Assembly (NCBI GenBank): GCA_003513495.1
Contig: DOPM01000048.1
Coordinates: 128,509-192,508, forward strand
Length of the DNA stretch: 64,000 nucleotides
From: Desulfosporosinus sp.
Lineage (GTDB): Bacteria; Bacillota; Desulfitobacteriia; Desulfitobacteriales; Desulfitobacteriaceae
Reading direction: 5' to 3'
Shown here: piece by piece, positions 8,169 to 16,281 of the stretch
Numbering within the stretch: the first letter of the stretch is position 1
Layout: the number at the start of each line of letters is the position of its first letter
The notes under the pieces: generated by a model
What the model was told of the DNA's origin: nothing
The model's input: the letters and a program-made list of their open reading frames with translations, nothing else
Database searches by the model: none
Position numbers and translations under genes: made by a program

Positions 8169-9677
8169 CTAATAGAAGAAGCCCATAAAGAGGTAATTAA
8201 CCGCAACAGCGATAGTTGTGACCACAAGCACTGTAATTCCACCATATTGATAAATATCCTTCGCACGAATCCATTGAGTATTTGGGAATAAGAGAACCGA
8301 TGCTGCAGATGCGGCTGGGGTTAAAATCGCAATGGTACTAACCACCATAATTAAATAGGAAATTTGTTCTGGATGGATGCCAATATTCGCAGACATACTG
8401 ATTGCTACTGGTAAGAAGATAGCAACGATCACCATATTAATCATGAAGTTGGTCAGGACAAGTGTGATTACCGTGATTGCGATAACAAACATGACTGGGG
8501 ATAAGCTAGTGAGGAGGGGAGCCATGTTTTGTTGAAGGAAGGCATTAATCCCAGTGGAAGGGCTCATTAAGCAGCCACCGATGGCTAAGATAACCAAAAC
8601 CATAACCACCATATTCCAAGGTATCCCATTACGAGCGAAGGCGACAAAGTCGAAGATGTTCTTACCATCGACTTTGATTAACGAAAGAACGGCAAAGAGG
8701 AATACCATAACCCCAACAATACCCATGTTATTGAGTAGATACCAAAGTGGCGTGCCTTTTGGTAACAGGCTAGGTAAAAGCAAGAGGACAATAAAACTTC
8801 CTAAAGCAACTAAAGCAATTTTTTTCACTTTAGTTAATTGGAGACCCTTAGGGTCAATCATGTCACCCGTTAGTTCTTTGAGGGGTGTGATATCTAATTT
8901 AAAGACATACTTACAAAGTACAAGATAAGCAATTATGGAAAGGATACCTACCGGGACGGTGTAGATAATATAACGAACCATGTTACCTGGTTCACCCATC
9001 AAGTTAGCATAAACCCCTAAGTTTACAATAGCATTATTCCCCCAAGGCATTGCCGAAAGGCTTAAAGCCCCCATCATGGCAACCCCGAAGATCATTAGGG
9101 TTGGGAATTTGTCAAAAGGTTTTTGCTTGATGGTTTTAGTAATGGTGTAAACAATTTCCCAAACTAAGAAAATACCGATAAAGGTGTTAACTAAGCTGCA
9201 AACGACATAAGCGGTCACTAAGATCATAAAAATCAAACGCCAAGGGTGCCCCTGTATAAACTGACGGCTCATGAGCCAAGAAGCTAAGAATTGGCTAACC
9301 CCTGCTTCCTCTAAGAACTTAATTAGAGCAAATGTAAGTATCATGAAATAAAAGGCGTCGCTGCCCCAGCCCATGGCGATGAATTGCTTCATATTGACAA
9401 CACCCGACAGCGGGAACATTAAACAAGCTAATAAACTAGGCCAAACATGCTTGGTTACCGTCCAGCCATAAATCGTTGCTAGAAAGACCAAAAACACTTT
9501 CATTCCGATCGGTGTAATAGGTGCTGGAGCTGGCAAAATCCAGCCTAAGCCTGCGATCACAAAAAATCCAATGACTTTTAATAATTCTTTATCCATGCCT
9601 GGTTTTGCATCGATACTCTTCAGTTGATTATTTGTCGGTTGTACGTTGCTTGGTTGCTCTTCTAGTTTAACTGCCAT
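8169..9677 (-). CDS. DASS/CitT-type anion:Na+ or anion antiport carrier
   Basis: Divalent anion:sodium symporter family (SLC13/CitT-like) membrane carrier, 502 residues with about 12-13 hydrophobic segments and a hydrophilic 35-residue N-terminus. Family-like stretches include IGMKVFLVFLATIYGW, SLSAMPWGNNAIVNLG and NFMINMVIVAIFLPVAISM, then the late STIAILTPAASAASVLLFPN. These carriers take up di- and tricarboxylates, sulfate or related anions. The pairing with an arylsulfotransferase suggests a sulfate ester or organosulfonate anion, but that is inference. ATG 9677 has AGGAGG 9 nt upstream; the in-frame upstream TTG would be too close. First gene of the leftward DASS-MFS-assT-trxA-trxB series. 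Confidence 0.83.
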   Translation of the reverse strand: MAVKLEEQPSNVQPTNNQLKSIDAKPGMDKELLKVIGFFVIAGLGWILPAPAPITPIGMKVFLVFLATIYGWTVTKHVWPSLLACLMFPLSGVVNMKQFIAMGWGSDAFYFMILTFALIKFLEEAGVSQFLASWLMSRQFIQGHPWRLIFMILVTAYVVCSLVNTFIGIFLVWEIVYTITKTIKQKPFDKFPTLMIFGVAMMGALSLSAMPWGNNAIVNLGVYANLMGEPGNMVRYIIYTVPVGILSIIAYLVLCKYVFKLDITPLKELTGDMIDPKGLQLTKVKKIALVALGSFIVLLLLPSLLPKGTPLWYLLNNMGIVGVMVFLFAVLSLIKVDGKNIFDFVAFARNGIPWNMVVMVLVILAIGGCLMSPSTGINAFLQQNMAPLLTSLSPVMFVIAITVITLVLTNFMINMVIVAIFLPVAISMSANIGIHPEQISYLIMVVSTIAILTPAASAASVLLFPNTQWIRAKDIYQYGGITVLVVTTIAVAVNYLFMGFFY

Positions 9678-9846
9678 TGTCAAAAGCCTCCTCCTATCAT
9701 TTTTCTGTAAAGGATCTAAGTCCCCTTCACCAACCCTTTGGTTTAATGATGGGCTTACGGATTAGATGCCCTCCAATCAGTGGATTGTGCACAATTTCGC
9801 ATAATTGGGTATAATTCAATCCGTATAAAACGATTATCTTTTTCTA

Positions 9847-9900
9847 TTGTAGATTAGAATAATTGACCTGCATAATATAGGTTTTCTTATAGGTATTATG
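9847..9900 (-). promoter_or_regulatory. Operator and -10 region upstream of the DASS gene
   Basis: A perfect 7-bp inverted repeat CATAATA / TATTATG (9871-9877, 9894-9900, 16 bp apart) encloses AAAACCTATATTA on the minus strand, which is also found upstream of assT. A TACAAT -10-like hexamer (9852-9847) follows at 21 nt. The remaining intergenic DNA to 9684 has ATTGTGCACAAT (9784-9795), another palindrome, but no other recognisable gene. Confidence 0.55.
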
Positions 9901-9902
9901 TC

Positions 9903-9946
9903 AAAAAAAATATACTCACTGGGTTTTAACCCCCGTGAGTATATTT
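9903..9946 (-). terminator. Rho-independent terminator of the LysR pair
   Basis: Minus strand AAATATACTCAC / GTGAGTATATTT, with an inner GGG/CCC pairing, runs into eight T. Strong terminator separating the regulators from the DASS promoter. Confidence 0.88.
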
Positions 9947-9981
9947 AAGAATCACTTGATCCGCGAAGCCCTTCCGGTCCA

Positions 9982-10899
9982 TCATAGTGTGTCCGTAATC
10001 AACTCTTTTACAATCGTCAGCAATTCCCTTTCAATAAACGACAACAACTCTTTGTTGGAATAAAGTATATAAACATTCGATGGCTCACTTAACTCTTTAA
10101 TAGGAATAACCTTGATCATACCACTTTTTACATACAAATCATCAAAGGCTAAGATTTCGGGAAAAATTGAAAAGCCAAAGTCGTTACTGATTAGTTTTTT
10201 TAAAAGTTCAACATCTTCAACAATGACAGGTTTATTCGAGGAACGTTCTAAGTCTTTAGAAATCTTGGAATAGTTTTCTTTATAGGAAATCATCCTCAAA
10301 TTCCTTAGTTCGGACTTACTGATCCATTCCCTATCAGCCAAAGGATTCTTACTGCTTATAAAAAGAGACATTCTTAAACGCTCTCCCCCTGGAATAAACT
10401 CCCAGGCAATATCTCTTTCTTTGAGCTGTTGGATAAAATTGTATTCAAGATCCACTCTGCAGCTTACTATCCCTATGGAATATATGCCTTTGTCCATTAG
10501 ATCTACAATTTCATAATAAGACGCCTCATGTGTATGAAGATTAACATTAGGATAAAGTTCCCGAAATTGTCTAAGAAGCCCTGGAATAATGACATTGGCG
10601 AAAGAAGCCGGCATTGCCATCTGGAGATTTCGAATCGAGACCTTAGTCCCCTCCATAATTCCAGTCATCTTGTCACTTAAGTCTAGTATATTTTCAGCTA
10701 ATCTTAATATTTCTTTCCCTTGCTCCGTGGGGATAACTCCAGCATTGCTCCGATCAAATATTTTAAGGCCAAGTTCCTCTTCAAGATTATTGACGGATAT
10801 GCTTAACGATGGTTGGCTGATAAACAAATCACTGGCCGCTTTGGATATAGACTGTTGCTCTTGAATCTGGACAATTTGTTTAAACTGTTCTATACGCAT
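9982..10899 (-). CDS. LysR-family transcriptional regulator (second of tandem pair)
   Basis: 305 residues. The N-terminal winged helix (residues 1-60) has the LTTR pattern MRIEQFKQIVQIQEQQSISK, then AASDLFISQPSLSISVNNLE and GLKIFDRSNAGVIPTEQGKEI. Residues 90-300 form the periplasmic-binding-like effector domain. Its start codon lies inside the end of the upstream LysR gene (20-bp overlap) behind AGGAG. It is a paralogue of that neighbour: both begin with an MRIEQ helix and share the coding word ATGCG-ATAGAACAG. The position directly before the DASS/assT genes makes it a candidate activator of the shared operator. Confidence 0.9.
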   Translation of the reverse strand: MRIEQFKQIVQIQEQQSISKAASDLFISQPSLSISVNNLEEELGLKIFDRSNAGVIPTEQGKEILRLAENILDLSDKMTGIMEGTKVSIRNLQMAMPASFANVIIPGLLRQFRELYPNVNLHTHEASYYEIVDLMDKGIYSIGIVSCRVDLEYNFIQQLKERDIAWEFIPGGERLRMSLFISSKNPLADREWISKSELRNLRMISYKENYSKISKDLERSSNKPVIVEDVELLKKLISNDFGFSIFPEILAFDDLYVKSGMIKVIPIKELSEPSNVYILYSNKELLSFIERELLTIVKELITDTL

Positions 10900-11833
10900 T
10901 GTAGGTTAAACTCCTATGCATAGTTTCCCGAATGGTCTCGATAATCATTTTAATCAACTGCTTAGCCAACGGCGACAAGGGTTCAACCCTAGAATATATA
11001 AGGTACATCGTTACTTTCATCCGATCAGTAATGTTATCTATCCCTCGTATGTTAAGCAGTCCTTGTTCCAAATAAATATCATTTAATAAGAAAAACCGCG
11101 GGAAAATTGCAATTCCTTCATTAGCAGCGATGATCGATTTTAAAACCTCACGATTATAAACGAAAATGGATTGATTCTTTGGTTTAATCCCAAACATTCT
11201 TAAAAAGCCTTCCGTGAAGCCGAAATAATCGACAAAGGTCATTTCTTCAAGGTCCGCCAAGGTGACAACTTCTTTTTTAGCTAAAGGATGCTGATTTCCA
11301 ACAATCAAGCCAAAATAGTCCTTAATTACTGCTTGATAGGCAATATTGCTAGCATCAAGAAGCATCTTCCTAGTATCATCCTGTTCATCAGGCCAGCCCG
11401 TAACACCCACTAAGCAAGTCCTGTTTGCCACTTTCTCAATCACTTGTAGAGCTATATCTTCTGTAATCATTAGGTTTACATTCGGATACATCTGATAAAA
11501 GCCTTCAATGATTTGGGATCCAAAAGCGTTAAAAACAGCTGGTCCAAGGGACAAACTCAAATTCCCAGTAAGGTCTGCTTCTCTACTTCCAATCGTTTTC
11601 ATTTCTTCTACATTATTGATAATTTCACGAGCCAGTCCCAAAACTTCTTTACCCTGAGCGGTCGGAATCAGACCCGCTTTATTACGCCGAAAAATCTTAT
11701 AGCCCAATTGAGCTTCCAGATTCTTAACAGAGTGACTAAGCTGCGGCTGACTCATAAAAAACGTTTTGGCTGCTTCGGATATGGATTTTTTATTGTCAAT
11801 TTCAATAATATGTTGGAGCTGTTCTATGCGCAT
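10880..11833 (-). CDS. LysR-family transcriptional regulator (first of tandem pair)
   Basis: 317 residues with an LTTR helix-turn-helix at 1-60 (MRIEQLQHIIEIDNKKSISE, AAKTFFMSQPQLSHSVKNLE) and an effector-binding domain to the C-terminus. The start at 11833 was chosen because GAGGTGG lies 5-6 nt upstream; the longer TTG frame (11845) has its start inside that ribosome site. It overlaps the downstream paralogue by 20 bp, indicating coupled translation and possibly heteromer formation. The effector is unknown. Confidence 0.9.
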   Translation of the reverse strand: MRIEQLQHIIEIDNKKSISEAAKTFFMSQPQLSHSVKNLEAQLGYKIFRRNKAGLIPTAQGKEVLGLAREIINNVEEMKTIGSREADLTGNLSLSLGPAVFNAFGSQIIEGFYQMYPNVNLMITEDIALQVIEKVANRTCLVGVTGWPDEQDDTRKMLLDASNIAYQAVIKDYFGLIVGNQHPLAKKEVVTLADLEEMTFVDYFGFTEGFLRMFGIKPKNQSIFVYNREVLKSIIAANEGIAIFPRFFLLNDIYLEQGLLNIRGIDNITDRMKVTMYLIYSRVEPLSPLAKQLIKMIIETIRETMHRSLTYNAYRTV

Positions 11834-11910
11834 TGCCCACCTCAATCATTGTTATAAAACGCCATTTTCTGTAATCATAATAGCATTTAAAACAGCTGAT
11901 TGAAAGTTGA

Positions 11911-11948
11911 AAGACTCCACCCCTCTAAAATAAGAAAGGCGGAGTCTT
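11911..11948 (-). terminator. Hairpin terminator after the small unknown gene
   Basis: AAGACTCCACC / GGCGGAGTCTT with a 16-nt loop, ending 2 bp before the stop of the 95-aa gene. Only a short T tract (TCTTTC) follows on the minus strand, so it is a modest terminator. Confidence 0.55.
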
Positions 11949-11949
11949 A

Positions 11950-12237
11950 CTATTTTACTCCAACAGCATGATCGAGTTCATTCATCCAATCTGCGAATGC
12001 TGTACAAGGAGTTGATTCAGCCATCTTTGTTTTCTTAAATAGGGCATTATAGATGGTTTTAATCAGCGAAAAGGAATACATCTGTTGATAGGCGCAATCC
12101 AAAATAGCACTCATTGAAGGATGATCCTCCTTGATCGCTGCTGGTTGATAATCCACGGAAATCTGTCCAGCGTCATTCGTTGTAACTCTGATAGAATCCT
12201 TGATACGTTGGATCTCCTCTTTTGAATACTCGTACAT
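11950..12237 (-). CDS. Small hypothetical protein
   Basis: 95 residues, soluble and mixed-charge, beginning MYEYSKEEIQRIKDSIRVTT with two Cys (ILDCAYQQ and STPCTAF) and no recognisable motif. I consider it real because a very strong AAGGAGGAG site precedes the ATG, a hairpin follows the stop and no competing frame exists. It lies upstream of the LysR pair in the same direction and divergent from the etf operon. I do not recognise the family. Confidence 0.7.
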   Translation of the reverse strand: MYEYSKEEIQRIKDSIRVTTNDAGQISVDYQPAAIKEDHPSMSAILDCAYQQMYSFSLIKTIYNALFKKTKMAESTPCTAFADWMNELDHAVGVK

Positions 12238-12350
12238 ACTAACTCCTCCTTCATCCCTTATCTTCGCCGATGTCTTAGTGTCTCTATCATAATACCAAGG
12301 ACTCCAAAAGTGAAATTGGAACTTAGTATAAGTTGTATTAGTTTTTCCTA

Positions 12351-12411
12351 TTTGTCAGAATTGTTTCCCGTTGTGTGGGGGTCAGACCCCCACACAATTC
12401 TCACACAACTC
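12351..12411 (+). repeat. Interspersed palindromic repeat, copy 4
   Basis: TTTGTCAGAATTG, TTTCCCGTTGTGTG, GGGGTCAGACCCCC, CACACAATTC, then TCACACAACTCC. One of the few copies in a divergent intergenic region (small unknown gene on one side, etf operon on the other). The rest of 12238-12559 holds the etf promoter and otherwise nothing recognisable. Confidence 0.88.
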
Positions 12412-12463
12412 CGACCTCCCATAACTCCTCTAGCGCTCCTTGTGCGCTTGTGAAAACTTGTTT

Positions 12464-12492
12464 TTGAAAGGGTCTGAATCTTGTGCTATTAT
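12464..12492 (+). promoter_or_regulatory. Sigma-A promoter of the etfBA-lactate dehydrogenase operon
   Basis: TTGAAA (12464-12469), 17-bp spacer, TATTAT (12487-12492), predicting a start near 12499 and a leader of about 66 nt to the etfB ATG. No operator was recognised. Confidence 0.7.
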
Positions 12493-12565
12493 GAAAAATG
12501 TGGCCTAGTGGTCTGACCATCAAACGCCTTTTATCAATATTTTTGTATTACGTGGGAGGTTGAGC

Positions 12566-13354
12566 ATGAAAATTCTCGTATGTATCAAACAAGTACCAGG
12601 AACCTCAAAAATTGACGTTGATCCAGTTACAGGTGTCTTAAAACGGGACGGCGTGGATTCCAAAATGAACCCCTACGATTTATTTGCTATAGAAACAGCC
12701 TTAAAACTTAAAGAACAAAAAGGTGGAATCATCCAAGTTATTAGTATGGGACCCCCACAAGCTAAGGACGTCATCCGGGAAGCCTTTATGATGGGTGTTG
12801 ACGAGGGCGCCTTAGTTTCGGACCGAAAATTTGCCGGAGCGGACGTTCTAGCCACTTCTTACACAATTTCACAAGGAGTTCGCCAACTGGGCGACTTCGA
12901 TCTCATCCTTTGCGGCAAGCAAACCACCGATGGAGACACTGCCCAGGTCGGCCCTGAAATGGCTGAATACATGGGGATCCCTCACATTGCCAATGTCTTG
13001 AGAATCGACGAGGTCAAAGAGTCCTCCATCGTTGTCGAAATGGACATGGCCAATACCATAGAAGTCGCTGAAATCCAATTCCCTTGTCTCTTAACCGTCG
13101 AAAAGGACATTTTTCAGCCCCGGCTTCCCTCCTACAAGAAAAAACTAAGTACGAAGGATCGCGAAATTCGCATGATCTCCTTCCGAGACTTTGAAGATAA
13201 CGATGAAACTCGCTATGGGCTTAGTGGTTCGCCAACTCAGGTTGAACGAATCTTCCCCCCTTCAATTAATAATGATCGAGAAACTTGGACAGGTACCTCA
13301 GTAGAGCTCAGTTCTCAAATAACTAATAAGCTTAAACAACTAAAGTTTATTTAG
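12566..13354 (+). CDS. etfB: Electron transfer flavoprotein beta subunit
   Basis: 262 residues, cytosolic ETF small subunit that binds AMP or a second FAD in bifurcating types. It starts MKILVCIKQVPGTSKIDVDP, a hallmark of EtfB, with GIIQVISMGPPQAKDVIREA and the nucleotide-binding signature DLILCGKQTTDGDTAQVGPE near residue 112. ATG 12566 was chosen over a TTG at 12560 because GGGAGG lies 6 nt upstream. Followed by etfA and an FAD-linked lactate/glycolate-type dehydrogenase, the order seen in the Acetobacterium woodii lctBCD lactate dehydrogenase complex. Confidence 0.93.
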   Translation: MKILVCIKQVPGTSKIDVDPVTGVLKRDGVDSKMNPYDLFAIETALKLKEQKGGIIQVISMGPPQAKDVIREAFMMGVDEGALVSDRKFAGADVLATSYTISQGVRQLGDFDLILCGKQTTDGDTAQVGPEMAEYMGIPHIANVLRIDEVKESSIVVEMDMANTIEVAEIQFPCLLTVEKDIFQPRLPSYKKKLSTKDREIRMISFRDFEDNDETRYGLSGSPTQVERIFPPSINNDRETWTGTSVELSSQITNKLKQLKFI

Positions 13355-13367
13355 AGGGGGTAGACTC

Positions 13368-14576
13368 GTGAGTAAATTAATTTGTCACCAAGAAAAGCTG
13401 AACGAAACCAATATTCAAGCCTTAGTTGAACTTTGTCCCTTTAAAGCTCTGGAAGCTAAAAATGGGACCCTAGAAGTCACCGCTGCCTGTAAAATGTGCA
13501 AAATCTGTGTCAAAAAAGGACCCGCAGGAGTCATGGAATTAATTGAAGAAGTGGCCCCGGTCGTAGATAAAAGCTTATGGAAGGGCATCGGGGTTTACGT
13601 AGACCACGCGGAAGGGGAAATACATCCTGTCACCCTGGAGTTAATCGGTAAAGCTAAAGAACTGGCAGCCGTCGTCAACTTCCCTGTTTATTGCGTCTTT
13701 ATCGGCCATAACATTAAAGATAAAGCTCAAGAGTTACTTCATTATGGAGTCGACGAAGTCTTTGTCTATGACTACGAAGAATTAAATCACTTCCGTATCG
13801 AACCTTATACAGCAGCCTTTGAAGACTTTATTCGAAATGTAAAACCCTCCTCCTTATTGGTGGGAGCAACAACCATTGGTCGCTCCCTAGCACCAAGAGT
13901 CGCAGCTAGGTTCCGAACCGGCTTAACCGCCGACTGCACAACCCTGGAAATGAAAGAAAATACCGACCTAGTTCAAATCCGCCCGGCTTTTGGCGGCAAC
14001 ATTATGGCCCAGATCATCTGCCCGAACACCAGACCGCAAATGGCAACAGTGCGCTATAAGGTCATGAATGCTCCCGAAAAACAGGTCGAGCCCAGCGGTA
14101 AAATCACTCTCTGTGACTTAGATCCCAGCCAATTGGTCTCTGCCATCAAGGTTTTAAAGGTAACCCGCAAAGAGATCGAAGAAAACATCTCCGATGCCGA
14201 GGTGATTATTGCCGTCGGACGAGCTTTAAAATCCGAGAAAGACATGGCGATGATTAAGGAGTTAGCTCAATTGTTAAACGCTCAAATAGCCGGAACTCGC
14301 CCCTTAGTGGAAGCCGGTTGGATTAACGCCAAGCAGCAAATCGGTTTATCCGGTCGAACGGTTAAGCCTAAGCTGATCATCACCCTTGGCATATCCGGCG
14401 CCGTTCAGTTCACAGCGGGCATGAACAGCTCAGAGCAAATCTTTGCCATCAATAAAGACCCTCGTGCTTCTATCTTCAATATTGCTCATTACGGAATCGT
14501 TGGAGATATCTATGAAATCGTTCCTCAACTCATTGAGGATATTAAAGGCCCAAAGCTCCAGGCTTGCGCGCGATAG
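13368..14576 (+). CDS. etfA: Electron transfer flavoprotein alpha subunit with N-terminal ferredoxin-like domain
   Basis: 402 residues, longer than classical EtfA (about 320). The first 60 residues form a ferredoxin-like domain with Cys23 (LCPFKAL) and the triad CKMCKIC (Cys41, 44, 47), enough ligands for one [4Fe-4S] cluster, as in the confurcating LctC. The remainder is the EtfA core: LVGATTIGRSLAPRVAARF and the C-terminal FAD signature GLSGRTVKPKLIITLGISGA, then INKDPRASIFNIAHYGIVGD. The GTG start has AGGGGG upstream and lies 13 bp after etfB. The extra cluster supports electron confurcation with ferredoxin rather than simple electron transfer. Confidence 0.93.
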   Translation: MSKLICHQEKLNETNIQALVELCPFKALEAKNGTLEVTAACKMCKICVKKGPAGVMELIEEVAPVVDKSLWKGIGVYVDHAEGEIHPVTLELIGKAKELAAVVNFPVYCVFIGHNIKDKAQELLHYGVDEVFVYDYEELNHFRIEPYTAAFEDFIRNVKPSSLLVGATTIGRSLAPRVAARFRTGLTADCTTLEMKENTDLVQIRPAFGGNIMAQIICPNTRPQMATVRYKVMNAPEKQVEPSGKITLCDLDPSQLVSAIKVLKVTRKEIEENISDAEVIIAVGRALKSEKDMAMIKELAQLLNAQIAGTRPLVEAGWINAKQQIGLSGRTVKPKLIITLGISGAVQFTAGMNSSEQIFAINKDPRASIFNIAHYGIVGDIYEIVPQLIEDIKGPKLQACAR

Positions 14577-14668
14577 CAAATTTTTAGAAGATGGGCCTCA
14601 CCATCCATAAGATGAGCAACGTCGAGAATTTGATGATGAGAATCTGACAGAAAATCGGAGGTAATTTC

Positions 14669-16069
14669 ATGAACAACTACAAAACGCTAGATGCTAAGGA
14701 TAGAGAGTTTTTAGTTTCACTCTTGGGCGAAGAGCGAGTTCATACCGGAGAAGCCATCAGCGAGGATTTTAGTCATGACGAATTGGGTGGTATCAGCCGT
14801 CGACCTGACATTTTAGTGGACATCCTCTCCACTAAAGAAGTCTCAGAAATTATGGCCTATGCCCATGAAAACGCGATTCCCGTCGTTGCGCGGGGATCAG
14901 GAACCGGTCTTGTAGGGGCCTCCGTTCCCATCTTCGGAGGAATAATGTTGAATATGTGTGGTATGAATAAGATCCTAGAACTCGACGAAGAAAACCTAAC
15001 CCTTACCCTAGAGCCTGGTGTGCTCTTGATGGAAATTAGTAAGTATGTCGAAGAACATGATTTATTCTATCCACCAGACCCCGGCGAAAAATCCGCCACA
15101 ATTGCGGGTAATATCAACACCAATGCCGGTGGAATGAGAGCGGTAAAGTATGGTGTGACTAGGGATTATATCCGTGGGCTGGAAGTTGTTCTGCCCACCG
15201 GTAAAGTTATTAACATCGGCGGAAAAGTGGTTAAGAATTCTTCCGGATACAGCATAAAGGACCTAATTTGCGGCTCAGAAGGAACCTTAGGTATCGTGAC
15301 AAAAGTAATCTTAAAATTGATTCCTCTGCCGAAAAAGGCTATATCTCTATTACTCCCCTTTCCTGATCTCGATAGTGCCATCAGCACGGTTCCAAAGATT
15401 ATTAAATCAAAATCCATCCCCACAGCCATCGAATTTATGCAAAGAGAAGTCATTCTGGCTGCTGAGGAGTTTCTAGGCAAAAAATTCCCCGACAACACTT
15501 CCGACGCTTATCTCTTATTGACCTTTGATGGCAATAGCACGGAAGAACTAGAAAAAGACTATGAGAAAGTCGCTAACATCTGCCTGGAAGAAGGAGCACT
15601 TGATGCCTTCATCATCGACACGGATGAGAGAAAAGAAGCCGTTTGGTCAGCCAGGGGTGCCTTCCTAGAAGCAGTAAAAGCCACAACCACTGACATGGAC
15701 GAATGTGACGTCGTTGTTCCACGCAACAGAGTCGCTGAATTCATTAAATATACGGATCTTCTCCAAGAACAGTTTAAGGTTAGAATACGTAGTTTCGGCC
15801 ACGCCGGCGACGGGAATTTACACGTCTATGTCTTAAAAGATGCCCTAACAGACGCAGAATGGAAAGAGAAGCTTGACGAAGTCTTTGCTGCAATGTACAA
15901 AAAATCCCGCGAACTCGAAGGTCTCGTATCCGGGGAACATGGTATCGGCTATGCCAAAAAAGGCTATATGTTCGACCAATATGAACCCGAGTACGTCGAA
16001 CTTATGAGGAACATCAAATTAGCCTTCGACCCCAAAAACATCCTCAATCCTGGTAAAGTTTGCGAGTAG
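14669..16069 (+). CDS. lctD: FAD-linked D-lactate/glycolate dehydrogenase, Etf-partnered (LctD-like)
   Basis: 466 residues. N-terminal PCMH-type FAD domain (about 35-215) with VVARGSGTGLVGASVPIFGG, PDPGEKSATIAGNINTNAGG and SSGYSIKDLICGSEGTLGI. The C-terminal substrate domain contains the GHAGDGNLHVYVL metal/substrate motif and SGEHGIGYAKKGYM. Family members oxidise D-lactate, glycolate or 2-hydroxyglutarate. With the Fe-S-bearing EtfAB in the same operon the likely role is NAD-linked lactate oxidation driven by reduced ferredoxin, as described for A. woodii LctBCD. No lactate permease or LutR-type regulator is in the operon. Substrate assignment is by context. Confidence 0.85.
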   Translation: MNNYKTLDAKDREFLVSLLGEERVHTGEAISEDFSHDELGGISRRPDILVDILSTKEVSEIMAYAHENAIPVVARGSGTGLVGASVPIFGGIMLNMCGMNKILELDEENLTLTLEPGVLLMEISKYVEEHDLFYPPDPGEKSATIAGNINTNAGGMRAVKYGVTRDYIRGLEVVLPTGKVINIGGKVVKNSSGYSIKDLICGSEGTLGIVTKVILKLIPLPKKAISLLLPFPDLDSAISTVPKIIKSKSIPTAIEFMQREVILAAEEFLGKKFPDNTSDAYLLLTFDGNSTEELEKDYEKVANICLEEGALDAFIIDTDERKEAVWSARGAFLEAVKATTTDMDECDVVVPRNRVAEFIKYTDLLQEQFKVRIRSFGHAGDGNLHVYVLKDALTDAEWKEKLDEVFAAMYKKSRELEGLVSGEHGIGYAKKGYMFDQYEPEYVELMRNIKLAFDPKNILNPGKVCE

Positions 16070-16074
16070 AATAC

Positions 16075-16103
16075 AAAGGGGTCCTGCTAAGCAGGACCCC
16101 TTT
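16075..16103 (+). terminator. Terminator of the etfBA-lctD operon
   Basis: Perfect 13-bp stem AAAGGGGTCCTGC / GCAGGACCCCTTT with a TAA loop. Few T follow, but the long GC stem right after the stop is typical and probably works in both directions. Confidence 0.8.
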
Positions 16104-16105
16104 GT

Positions 16106-16149
16106 CATTGTCAGAATTGTTTCCCGTTGTGTGGGGGTCTGATCCCCTT
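16106..16149 (+). repeat. Interspersed palindromic repeat, copy 5
   Basis: CATTGTCAGAATTG, TTTCCCGTTGTGTG, GGGGTCTGATCCCC. Between the convergent lctD and zinc-finger genes. The palindrome centre is T instead of A and one arm base is changed (GAT for GAC), while the left arm keeps the common orientation. Confidence 0.88.
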
Positions 16150-16154
16150 TATGC

Positions 16155-16259
16155 CTAAACTTTTTTGCCCGTACCATTACACGTCGGACAAATAATCTCC
16201 ATAGGAATAGGCAGGGTTATTTGGATTTTCCCCTTCCCTTTGCATGTTTCACATTTCAT
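16155..16259 (-). CDS. 34-residue DnaJ-type zinc-finger peptide
   Basis: Starts MKCETCKGKGKIQI and contains two CxxCxGxG units, CETCKGKG and CPTCNGTG, separated by 14 residues: exactly half of the DnaJ cysteine-rich domain, able to bind one Zn2+. The ATG at 16259 has GAGGAGG 7-8 nt upstream. It follows the K+ channel gene by 22 bp and is probably cotranscribed with it. Function unknown; similar free zinc-ribbon peptides occur in Firmicutes. Too short for most gene callers. Confidence 0.75.
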   Translation of the reverse strand: MKCETCKGKGKIQITLPIPMEIICPTCNGTGKKV

Positions 16260-16281
16260 ACCATTTCCTCCTCGTTTATCG

